DNA of 64,000 bases from Ohtaekwangia sp036568665 (GTDB taxonomy: Bacteria > Bacteroidota > Bacteroidia > Cytophagales > Cyclobacteriaceae), in contig NZ_DATCSD010000050.1 in the NCBI RefSeq assembly GCF_036568665.1, positions 1-64,000 on the forward strand. The letters run 5' to 3'. The notes under the pieces were generated by a model that was given only the letters and a program-made list of their open reading frames with translations, made no database searches and was not told the DNA's origin. Below, piece after piece: positions 44,716-52,150 of the stretch (position 1 is its first letter; each line of letters begins with the position of its first letter). The position numbers and the translations under genes were made by a program.

Positions 44716-45306
44716 TTATGTTTCTGCGTACATAAAATGCAGGTATTGCTCTTTCGTAAGGTGTGTACCCTGAATCCGAAACGTCCACGCTATGGCTTCA
44801 ATAGCATCGTTTTTGGAGCCGACCCACTCCGGTATATATTGGTAATAGATACGATCGGTGGATGCACATTTACATTTCACCATATATACCGCAGGAGCTT
44901 TTGTGAAGCCCATATTATTTTGACGAATGCCAAAATTCTCAGCAGCAATCCTGTATAAAGTATATACATCATCGTATTCATATTCATACGGCTGAAGCTG
45001 CTTGTCCCAGCGGACCTGTTTCTTATGAATGGTTTGCTTGTCGATTAATTCAGCCTTTATGATCTTGAGGAGTTCCTCGTGCGGTATAATGCTCATAGCC
45101 ATCATACGTTGCTCTGCGTTGGGTAACCTCAATACCTCTCGCACATCAACGGGCGTCAGCGATGCATAGTGCTGCTGTATATAGTTGCGAGCGACCGGGT
45201 TTTCAAAATAACTGAGTACTTGTTCCTGCGTCCGGTTCTCTTTCTTGTATAACTTCAGCACCAGTTCAAGATCGTCAAACTTGATTTTATGAAAATAAAA
45301 TGTCAT
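44716..45306 (-). CDS. DUF6745-like protein
   Basis: A 196-residue cytoplasmic protein with a helical N-terminal half (LELVLKLYKKENRTQEQVLSYFENPVARNYIQQHY). Its C-terminal half matches the end of DUF6745 proteins as I remember them: VYTLYRIAAENFG ... YMVKCKCASTDRIYYQYIPEW ... DAIEAIAWTF. It contains a C-K-C pair. The biochemical role of the domain is unknown. It starts 11 nt after the preceding gene's stop and is third in the four-gene operon. The assignment is from memory of the pattern, not from a search. Confidence 0.6.
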   Translation of the reverse strand: MTFYFHKIKFDDLELVLKLYKKENRTQEQVLSYFENPVARNYIQQHYASLTPVDVREVLRLPNAEQRMMAMSIIPHEELLKIIKAELIDKQTIHKKQVRWDKQLQPYEYEYDDVYTLYRIAAENFGIRQNNMGFTKAPAVYMVKCKCASTDRIYYQYIPEWVGSKNDAIEAIAWTFRIQGTHLTKEQYLHFMYAET

Positions 45307-45317
45307 GCAATTTTTTT

Positions 45318-46088
45318 CTATAGTGGCAATACCACGGTTTTATTATTATGATATTCTACCTGATCATAGCTCCTCTCAGTCTGAAAATATACTACAGCAT
45401 CTTGCGTAAGCATACCACTCAGGTATATATTGGATAATTCCTGTCCGGGATGATCATGCGGTTCCTTTATTTTATCCATTGCCAGGTTACGGGCCATGTC
45501 TTCATAATATACCAGCTTATCCTTTTTCACTTCTACAGCATCGCCATGAATCGTTGTAATGTTAACCCTCGCTTCTATCTCATTATCTGCTTCCGAGTAT
45601 GAGCCATGGGCATTGATCGTTACCTCGGCTTTATGCAGGAAAGATCGTAACCCTGCCGGATCTTCCATCGCGACAGGTATCGTTTCTGAGAAACTGTCGC
45701 CATACGTATGTTGACGACACGAATATGTCAAAACAATCTCACCTTGTTCATTGAGTGAGATAACACCTTTGCCTTTATCATAATTTTCTGAAGCATTCGG
45801 CAACGACAACACATCGATAATGGCGTAGCGAACCCGATCAAAGTCTGCATATACACCATCCACCTTAATGCTGCATAAAGTAGAATCTCCACCAGCATCC
45901 CACTCTGCTGTGATTACCTTCGTATCCTTCAGCATTTGGACAATCTCATCCCGGTGATCTGGCGGTTGCCGAGGTTCATCAACATCCGGAATGTCTGGTA
46001 TCGGTTTACGTATTTCAACCGGCTTTGCTTCCGGATCGCTGCTATTACTGCTACTGAATGATGCCACCAGATTTTTCAACCACTCCAT
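45318..46088 (-). CDS. Hypothetical protein of the 44.4-46.7 kb operon
   Basis: The 256-residue protein has an amphipathic N-terminus (MEWLKNLVASF), then a Ser- and Pro-rich acidic linker (about residues 12-45, PIPDIPDVDEPRQPP). Two probable beta-rich domains follow: TAEWDAGGDSTLCSIKVDGVYADF ... GEIVLTYSCRQHTYG and AEVTINAHGSYSEADNEIEARVNITTIHG. There is no signal peptide. I do not recognise the family. The gene starts one base before the DUF6915-like stop region and is clearly co-transcribed with it; it may be the specificity or effector component of the unit. Confidence 0.65.
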   Translation of the reverse strand: MEWLKNLVASFSSSNSSDPEAKPVEIRKPIPDIPDVDEPRQPPDHRDEIVQMLKDTKVITAEWDAGGDSTLCSIKVDGVYADFDRVRYAIIDVLSLPNASENYDKGKGVISLNEQGEIVLTYSCRQHTYGDSFSETIPVAMEDPAGLRSFLHKAEVTINAHGSYSEADNEIEARVNITTIHGDAVEVKKDKLVYYEDMARNLAMDKIKEPHDHPGQELSNIYLSGMLTQDAVVYFQTERSYDQVEYHNNKTVVLPL

Positions 46089-46089
46089 A

Positions 46090-46686
46090 CTATATATTAT
46101 TGTCCATTTGTTTCAACCATTCAATCTCTTCACGCTGTGGCGTATACTGCCAGCGTTGTGTGAGGTTCACCTTTCTCAAAAAATCGCTCACGCTAGATCC
46201 CTTCGGTAATATACCTGTCAGCTTCAGCGCAGCATCTGCACCGTGGAAAATTTCCATCAGCTTAATGCCAAAATCACTGATGGTAATACACAGACTATCC
46301 TTTACACCACTTCGCAGATAAGGTCTCCATACAAAACTGTTCAAATGTTCATTCCCCAGATCGGGCACCACATTAAAAAAGGTTCCGGTATCTTCATATC
46401 CTGCGAACCAGTCGGCCAGTGTAGGAACTTTACCATCCAGGTCTTCACGGATATGCTCCACTGCAATATCGCGTACCATTACGTTTGCCCGATCGGCATT
46501 AACAATTGTTTCACCAAACAGCTCAACAGCAAGTTCAACACCGTAGAGGTTATGCAGGAGTAATCGGTGCTTGATGTGGTAAAAGAAATATTTACTGCTA
46601 TCGAGAAAGCGATGGATCTCAATATAGTCTTCCGGCTTACCCCCGAACTTTCGTTGTCCAATAACACTGTGTTCCCATGTATTCAT
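46090..46686 (-). CDS. DUF6915-like protein
   Basis: A 198-residue cytoplasmic protein that begins MNTWEHSVIGQRKFGGKPEDYIEIHRF and continues with histidine-rich helices (YFFYHIKHRLLLHNLYGVELAVELFG) and the segment VRDIAVEHIREDLDGKVPTLADWF. This arrangement resembles DUF6915, whose function is unknown, plus a further C-terminal region of about 80 residues. The repeated H-x-x-x-H and E-H patterns could form a metal or nucleic-acid site; this is speculation. It is the first gene of the operon. Confidence 0.65.
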   Translation of the reverse strand: MNTWEHSVIGQRKFGGKPEDYIEIHRFLDSSKYFFYHIKHRLLLHNLYGVELAVELFGETIVNADRANVMVRDIAVEHIREDLDGKVPTLADWFAGYEDTGTFFNVVPDLGNEHLNSFVWRPYLRSGVKDSLCITISDFGIKLMEIFHGADAALKLTGILPKGSSVSDFLRKVNLTQRWQYTPQREEIEWLKQMDNNI

Positions 46687-46997
46687 CCTCTGTAAAAATA
46701 TTACTTTTTAAAAATGAAAACATGCTGCTTTCCATTCTTTTAAAAAAGCATGCAAAAATTCCCCGTTGGCAACCGGTAATAACCAGTTTGTCCAAGTGGT
46801 GATATAGCCTTTCGCCGGCATCGTGGCCGCATACACTGGCTCCGGACTGGTCTGCATTTATAGCATTTGCCAGTCGTTACCTGCGATAAATATAGCAGCT
46901 GATATATAGCGAACAACTGAAAGCAGCCACGCAGAAATAAATATACCGGGGGCTGTAATGTTTTTGGAGGAGGTTACACTTATAGAGAAAACAATGC
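46687..46997. other. Intergenic region between unknown operon and ABC exporter genes
   Basis: No gene is seen in these 311 bases; a minus-strand frame at 46858-47061 lacks protein-like character. Near the unknown operon it is A+T rich with TAATATTTT (minus strand). Elsewhere it has ordinary composition. Confidence 0.5.
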
Positions 46998-47633
46998 ATG
47001 CTTCGGCTTGAGCACTTCCGGAAAACGTATGGCAACACGCCTGTGCTGACCATTGATGCACTGACGCTGGATCGTAGTATCTACTGGATCAAAGGTATAA
47101 ATGGTTCCGGTAAAAGTACGTTACTGAAAACGATGGCCGGCATTCTCGCATTTGAAGGTAACATTGTACTGAATGGTACAGTGGATATCCGCAAGCAGCC
47201 CGTACACTACCGCAAGCGTGTAAACTTCGCCGAAGCAGAGCCGCTCTTCCCCCCTTTTCTTACCGGTTATGAAATGATTCGTTTGTTTGCTGCTGCGAAA
47301 GATGCGACTACGAAATACACTATCGAACTGCTGGAGCGTATGAACATGCACGAGTATATACAGGAGCCGATCAGTATATATTCCAGCGGCATGATCAAGA
47401 AGCTCTCGCTGGCACTGGCGCTGACCGGTACCCCTGACGTTGTGTTGCTGGATGAACCATTGATTACGATGGACGAAGCTTCACTGGGTGTATTGTATGA
47501 ATGTATCACAGAGAAATATACCCGCGAAGGCACCAGTTTTTTACTATCGTCTCACCAGCCGTTGACACACAGCCTTCCGCCAGTGAAAGAGTTGTTGGTG
47601 CATAATGGTACGGTAACCTGCGAGCCTATATGA
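46998..47633 (+). CDS. ABC transporter ATP-binding protein (ABC-2 exporter type)
   Basis: A 211-residue ATPase with Walker A GINGSGKST (about residues 33-41), Walker B VVLLDEP and switch histidine in SSHQ. The signature is YSSGM instead of LSGGQ, as in some ABC-2-type ATPases. It would drive the membrane protein encoded by the next gene, whose ATG overlaps this stop by four bases. The gene is preceded by a second ATG at 46994 in another frame that does not extend. The substrate is unknown. Confidence 0.88.
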   Translation: MLRLEHFRKTYGNTPVLTIDALTLDRSIYWIKGINGSGKSTLLKTMAGILAFEGNIVLNGTVDIRKQPVHYRKRVNFAEAEPLFPPFLTGYEMIRLFAAAKDATTKYTIELLERMNMHEYIQEPISIYSSGMIKKLSLALALTGTPDVVLLDEPLITMDEASLGVLYECITEKYTREGTSFLLSSHQPLTHSLPPVKELLVHNGTVTCEPI

Positions 47634-48751
47634 GAGCACCTCTCACGCGTGTGTTGATACGCCTGATGGCGATCGGTTTTTATAGGCAGCATGCCGGGAT
47701 GTTGTCGTTCTTCTTTGGTACAGTGCTCTGCTATTGTTTTTTTATTACACCGGCCGGACATATTCCTCCGGGTGAACTGATCACCAATAACCTCACCTTT
47801 ACACTGGCGGTGTTGAATGCTCCTATAGTAATGCTGGTGGTGCTGGCTGCGTGGCTATTCTATACCATCAAGAGCTGGCAATATATAGTGCGGCAATTAC
47901 AGGCTTCCTCCCAGGTATTTCTGTATTATAGCGTAACTTCTTTTTCGCAGATCAGACAGATGGGCAGTTGGTGCCTGGTGCAACTGGTAATATTAATACC
48001 TATTATACTCTATGGCATAATGACACTCGTAGTGAGTATATTTTATGGGCAATTTCATATACCTGTTCTGATCTTCCTGTATATAGCATTCCTGACCATC
48101 GCCAGCGCCAGTATATATACCTATACGATGAGAAACCTGGGAAGTGCCGGCAGAAGTATAACATCGGTGGTGGTAAAAAGTTGGCCCAAACCACTTTTCA
48201 GTTTGCCAGTATACGAATTATTGCACACACAAAAACTTGCATGGCTGATTACCAAAGGATTTTCACTCGCAGCGTTGCTGGCGTTATTCAGCTTCTTTCC
48301 CGATATACCCATGGAAGGGCGCTCCGGAGTATATATCATGATGCTGATGGCGAGTGTAGCCCATGCGGGACTAATCTACCAGGAACACCGGTTCACGGAA
48401 AACTATATGAGTCTCCTGCGTAATTTTCCTTATAACAGAATGCGTTTATATGGAGAACAGATGCTGCGTTACGCAATTATATTAATACCCGAATTACTGC
48501 TGTTATTGGCCCTGGGCTCTGTGAATACTGCGCTTGTGCTATACTTCTTTTCTGTGGGTTATCTGTTGTTACTGGCCAGTATACTATATATTCCGACTAT
48601 AAACCTGCGTGGGTATTTATGGTTAACTGCTATACTCTTTACCGGCTATTTTATTGCAGTTCTTTTTGGCGGTGGATGGTTGCTCGCTCTGTTGGCAATA
48701 CCGGCATCGTTCAGTATATACTATAGCAACTATTACCGGAAAGGTTCATAA
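47630..48751 (+). CDS. ABC exporter membrane subunit, probable
   Basis: A 373-residue integral membrane protein with about ten hydrophobic stretches (for example MLSFFFGTVLCYCFFIT, TFTLAVLNAPIVMLVVLAAWLFY, IPIILYGIMTLVVSIFYG, IILIPELLLLLALGSV, YLWLTAILFTGYFIAVLFGGGWLLALLAIP). It does not show a standard ABC-2 signature I can name, but the four-base ATGA overlap with the ATPase gene makes it the permease partner. A basic amphipathic linker around residues 75-95 (RQLQASSQVFLYY) may be the coupling segment. Confidence 0.8.
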   Translation: MRAPLTRVLIRLMAIGFYRQHAGMLSFFFGTVLCYCFFITPAGHIPPGELITNNLTFTLAVLNAPIVMLVVLAAWLFYTIKSWQYIVRQLQASSQVFLYYSVTSFSQIRQMGSWCLVQLVILIPIILYGIMTLVVSIFYGQFHIPVLIFLYIAFLTIASASIYTYTMRNLGSAGRSITSVVVKSWPKPLFSLPVYELLHTQKLAWLITKGFSLAALLALFSFFPDIPMEGRSGVYIMMLMASVAHAGLIYQEHRFTENYMSLLRNFPYNRMRLYGEQMLRYAIILIPELLLLLALGSVNTALVLYFFSVGYLLLLASILYIPTINLRGYLWLTAILFTGYFIAVLFGGGWLLALLAIPASFSIYYSNYYRKGS

Positions 48752-48813
48752 ACAGGTATAAAAGAAGGGACCGCAGAGAGCAGTCTCCTCCAATCAATGA
48801 ATATAACAAGACA

Positions 48814-49614
48814 CTATTTTTTCTTACTTTCTTCGGATTGTTTCCGCATGTTATCGGCCAGCATGGTATCGGGTATAACATTGCTCATGGTGGATTGTAC
48901 TTTGTTTTTGAAACCGGATACGACTTTATCATCTCCCCGCATAAGTGCTTCGTAGCCATCACGTGCTACATCAGCCGGGTCTGACAGTTCTGTTTCTTTT
49001 ACAATCTTTGAGTTTTGCGCTCCGGCTTTGTTGAAGAAATCGGTTTTAGTAGCTCCCGGTTGCAATGCTGTAACCGTAATGTCGGTATCTTTTAGTTCAT
49101 TTACCAGTGCTTCGGTAAAGGAAAGTACATATGCCTTTGTTCCGCCATATACGGCCTGCAGTGGTGCCGGTATTTCAGATACGATCGAGCCAAGCTGCAG
49201 TATGCGCCCTTCCTTGCGTACGATCATATCTTGCAGAAACAGATAGGTTAATGCGGTGAGTGCTACAATGTTTAGTTGCACCAGTCGAAGTTGCCGGTGT
49301 ATATCTTCCTCAGCAAATTTTCCATACACACCCTGCCCGGCATCATTTACTAGTATACTGACAATCGCGCCCTGCAATTTTACTTCTTCATATATTTCAA
49401 ACGGAGCATTGGGTTCAAAAAGATCCTTGGCAATGGTGATAACGTCCACGCCATGCAACGCTTTAAATTCGTTAGCACACATTTCAAGATCGCTCTTGGA
49501 GCGTGCTACCAGTATAAGGTTGTGTCCGTTCTTTGCAAAAAGTTTAGCGAGTTCATATCCAATACCGCTGGTACCACCGGTTACCAGCACAAATTGCTGT
49601 TTTTGTTTTTTCAT
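48814..49614 (-). CDS. Short-chain dehydrogenase/reductase, DltE-like
   Basis: The 266-residue SDR has TGGTSGIG at about residues 12-19, the catalytic motif as YGGTKAY and SIVSEIP ahead of it. The structural NNAG is replaced by NDAGQG, a variant I believe is seen in a Bacteroidota subgroup annotated as DltE-like. A lysine-rich tail follows (EESKKK). The gene is convergent with the ABC permease gene, with no obvious terminator hairpin. The substrate is not predictable. Confidence 0.88.
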   Translation of the reverse strand: MKKQKQQFVLVTGGTSGIGYELAKLFAKNGHNLILVARSKSDLEMCANEFKALHGVDVITIAKDLFEPNAPFEIYEEVKLQGAIVSILVNDAGQGVYGKFAEEDIHRQLRLVQLNIVALTALTYLFLQDMIVRKEGRILQLGSIVSEIPAPLQAVYGGTKAYVLSFTEALVNELKDTDITVTALQPGATKTDFFNKAGAQNSKIVKETELSDPADVARDGYEALMRGDDKVVSGFKNKVQSTMSNVIPDTMLADNMRKQSEESKKK

Positions 49615-49773
49615 AGCGTTTAATTTAGTGATCTATTATCAGCAAATAGCATACACGCATGGCTCACAGGATGTATACCTCTCGTTGGGAAAATTTATAC
49701 TGAAATGAGGAGATACCACCCGTGGAACAAATTGCGCTGTGTAGTGAGCAGGGTGAGTAAAAGTAATGTTACA

Positions 49774-49871
49774 CTGCGTGAGGGATGGAGGCATTTGTTT
49801 GAGCCTGTGTGAGCTGTGCGGTGGATGGCGAGTGCCGAGAGCTCGACCCGAAGGGGCACGCCCTGAAAGAC
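49774..49871. ncRNA. G+C-rich structured intergenic element, possible conserved RNA or repeat
   Basis: The segment is more G+C rich than its surroundings. It begins GCGTGAGGGATGGAGGC and ends GACCCGAAGGGGCACGCCC. It contains nested inverted repeats: GTGCC/GGCAC (49832-49836, 49855-49859), CCC-GAA-GGG and the palindrome GAGCTC. It abuts the stop codon of the ABC ATPase gene. It resembles, as I recall, short elements found many times in Bacteroidota genomes; identity and function are unproved. Confidence 0.35.
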
Positions 49872-50858
49872 CTATATATACCGCACGGTATCGGCTGCCA
49901 GCGACAGATACAGCATATCACCTGCAGACAGATTGTTGGCATCGGTGCGAATAAGCAGTAACACATCGTTCACGAGAACAACGGCTTCGCTATAGCTGCC
50001 AAAGTAATATATAGTTTGAATGCGACCGGACAGATTATGCTTTCCTTTCTTTACAATTTTTATATTTTCCGGGCGGATGAAGAGATTCTTTTTACCGGGT
50101 TTTAGCCGGAGTAGTTTTACAAGTATTTGTGCTTTTGCCGGAACCAGTAAAGTATATTTACCTAGCAGTCCTGCGGCATATTCATTTACCGGGCTGGTAT
50201 ATACTTTTGCGGGAGCTCCCTTCTGCACGATTTTTCCATCTTTCATCAGGAAGATTGTATCAGCCCAGGGAAGTATATCCAGCGGATCGTGCGAGATGAG
50301 CATGCACGTAATACCGAGACGATCGTGTATATCTTCAATTACCGCCTTGAGTATATTTTTGTGAACCATATCGAGATTCGAGAATGGCTCATCGAGCAGG
50401 AGTAAACGTGGTGATGTAATGAGCAATCGTGCGAAGGCTATACGCTGACGTTCGCCACCGGAGAGCTGATCGGTTTTGCGCTTGAGCAAGTGTGTGATCT
50501 GGCATACTTCGTAAATGGCAGTGGCTTCCTCTTCGCCTAATGTATTGGCATAAGTTAATACCTGCTCTACACGTAAAAACTTGGGTAACTCAAAATGCTG
50601 TGAGAGATATGCGATGCCGGGATGACCGGGTACTAACCGCTCGGCCGGTCCTTCAACAGGTTGATCTTCGAAGCGAACTTCACCGGTATCCGGTTGTATA
50701 AGACCGGCTATAATTTTGAGCAAGGTACTTTTACCGGAGCCTGTTTCACCGGCAATGGCAATGCGCTGGAGACGCTTCATCGAAAAACTGATGTCTTGCA
50801 ATACAGGGTTCTGTTCTTCTCCGTATTTACCAATTCCTGATACCTGTATAAAAGCCAT
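49872..50858 (-). CDS. ABC transporter ATP-binding protein with TOBE-like domain
   Basis: The 328-residue protein from ATG at 50858 has Walker A GETGSGKST (37-45), signature LSGGE (132-136), Walker B LLLLDEP (152-158) and the switch His190. Residues about 245-328 form a beta-rich C-terminal domain (KNLFIRPENIKIVKKGKHNLSGRIQTIYYFGSYSEAVVLV), as in the TOBE domain of importer ATPases for polyamines, iron or molybdate. No permease or binding protein gene is next to it, so the partner must be elsewhere. The divergent DUF4097 gene is probably unrelated. Confidence 0.88.
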   Translation of the reverse strand: MAFIQVSGIGKYGEEQNPVLQDISFSMKRLQRIAIAGETGSGKSTLLKIIAGLIQPDTGEVRFEDQPVEGPAERLVPGHPGIAYLSQHFELPKFLRVEQVLTYANTLGEEEATAIYEVCQITHLLKRKTDQLSGGERQRIAFARLLITSPRLLLLDEPFSNLDMVHKNILKAVIEDIHDRLGITCMLISHDPLDILPWADTIFLMKDGKIVQKGAPAKVYTSPVNEYAAGLLGKYTLLVPAKAQILVKLLRLKPGKKNLFIRPENIKIVKKGKHNLSGRIQTIYYFGSYSEAVVLVNDVLLLIRTDANNLSAGDMLYLSLAADTVRYI

Positions 50859-51075
50859 TCCGTGTCGATTGAGGCGCAATCTAGAAAAAATTTACTTTCC
50901 ATCTTTACCAGCTCGCCAGAGTATATCTGTCATGGAGATTGTTCGGTTGTGAACATTTTTTAAGAAGATGAAGATTTTTTCTGTCACTGATGCAACCTCG
51001 TTCCCGCGAATGAGTCTTAGTCTTATAATCTATCTTCTATAGATGGACACTAAATTGTAATCATTAACCAGACTT

Positions 51076-52032
51076 ATGAAAACATATCTTCTGATCTTCA
51101 CCGGCCTCTTTATAGCCGGCATCTGTCATGCACAAGGTGAGTTCTCTTTTAAAGAGCACTATGATGTTTCAACACCTGCTAAACTTATCCTGTCATCGTC
51201 TGACGGAAACATCAGCGTATCGCCTGGCAACGGTAACAGTATTGATGTAACCTATATTGTAAAAAAACGCAACAAGGTATTGAATATAAGCCGCAAGGAA
51301 CTGGAAAAGGAAGTAACGGTGAATGTTACCAATACCAGCAACTCGTTAGACATCAGTATAAAATATCCCCTTAACTATAACAATTTTAAAGACAGGTACC
51401 AGGTGAGCTTCATTGTTACAGTGCCCAAGGAAACAGCGTGCGAGCTGCAATCTTCGGATGGTAATATAGCGATCAGCGGACTGACAGGCGACCAGAGCTT
51501 CAAGACGAGCGATGGTAATCTGGATATATCAGATATAACGGGCAAAGTAAATGGCAAGACCTCGGATGGAAATATAGATACGAATGATGTGAACGGTGCT
51601 GTAGAGGTACGCACCAGCGATGGCAACATTACGATGAAAAATATAAAAGGCGATGTGAAGGCGGCCACCAGCGATGGTAATATAGGTTTGAATAAAATTA
51701 CCGGTGATGTTTCGGTCAGTACTTCAGATGGTGAGATTTCGTTTAACGGACTGTCGGGTTCCTTTAGCGCCTCTACCAGCGATGGCAATGTGCATGGCAC
51801 CATCATCGCACTGCAAAAAGCATTGTCGGTAAAAACGAGTGATGGCAGTATAGACATTACTATACCGGATCGCCTGGGGCTTGACTTGGATGTGCGTGGC
51901 GAATCGCTGCACGTGCCGCTCTCTAATTTCTCGGGCACTTCGGAAGAAAAATATATACATGGCACGGTTAACGGAGGTGGCATTGCTGTGAATCTCTCGG
52001 CCGATGGCAACATTACACTCGCCTACCGGTGA
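51076..52032 (+). CDS. DUF4097-type beta-helix/adhesin-like protein with SDGNI repeats
   Basis: The 318-residue protein has a signal peptide (KTYLLIFTGLFIAGICHAQ) and a ladder of about ten short repeats with the core (S/T)-(S/T/A)-D-G-(N/E/S)-(I/V/L), for example SSDGNISVSPG, TSDGNLDISD, TSDGNITMKN, TSDGEISFNG and TSDGSIDITI. This is the DUF4097 right-handed beta-helix pattern found in putative adhesins, exported and perhaps surface exposed. It ends at a very strong terminator. The role, cell attachment or a structural one, is inferred from the fold only. Confidence 0.88.
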   Translation: MKTYLLIFTGLFIAGICHAQGEFSFKEHYDVSTPAKLILSSSDGNISVSPGNGNSIDVTYIVKKRNKVLNISRKELEKEVTVNVTNTSNSLDISIKYPLNYNNFKDRYQVSFIVTVPKETACELQSSDGNIAISGLTGDQSFKTSDGNLDISDITGKVNGKTSDGNIDTNDVNGAVEVRTSDGNITMKNIKGDVKAATSDGNIGLNKITGDVSVSTSDGEISFNGLSGSFSASTSDGNVHGTIIALQKALSVKTSDGSIDITIPDRLGLDLDVRGESLHVPLSNFSGTSEEKYIHGTVNGGGIAVNLSADGNITLAYR

Positions 52033-52057
52033 GTAAATTGATTACTTGTATGAGAGG

Positions 52058-52086
52058 ATAGCGCTGCACACCAGCGCTATTTTTTT
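52058..52086 (+). terminator. Strong intrinsic terminator after the DUF4097 gene
   Basis: A perfect 9-bp stem ATAGCGCTG / CAGCGCTAT (52058-52066 and 52072-52080), with loop CACAC, is followed by TTTTTTT. It starts 26 nt after the stop and also shows that the adenylate cyclase gene does not begin at 52046. Confidence 0.95.
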
Positions 52087-52150
52087 ATCTCTTTCGCGAA
52101 AGCGAATATACATTTTAGAAGCAGCCCTTTCGTTGTTATTTTTACACACT

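Noticed and set aside
46858..47061. A 67-codon minus-strand frame before the ABC exporter gene
   Set aside because: It overlaps the start of the ABC ATPase gene, has odd composition and no motif.
51160..52020. Regular short repeats that might suggest a CRISPR array
   Set aside because: They are in-frame codons for the DUF4097 SDGNI ladder; the spacing is irregular and there are no unique spacers.
52091..52102. Palindrome CTTTCGCGAAAG downstream of the terminator
   Set aside because: It is short, with no conserved partner; chance cannot be excluded.
52046..52150. N-terminal extension of the adenylate cyclase
   Set aside because: It runs through a strong terminator hairpin (52058-52086), and the class III domain begins right after the ATG at 52151.
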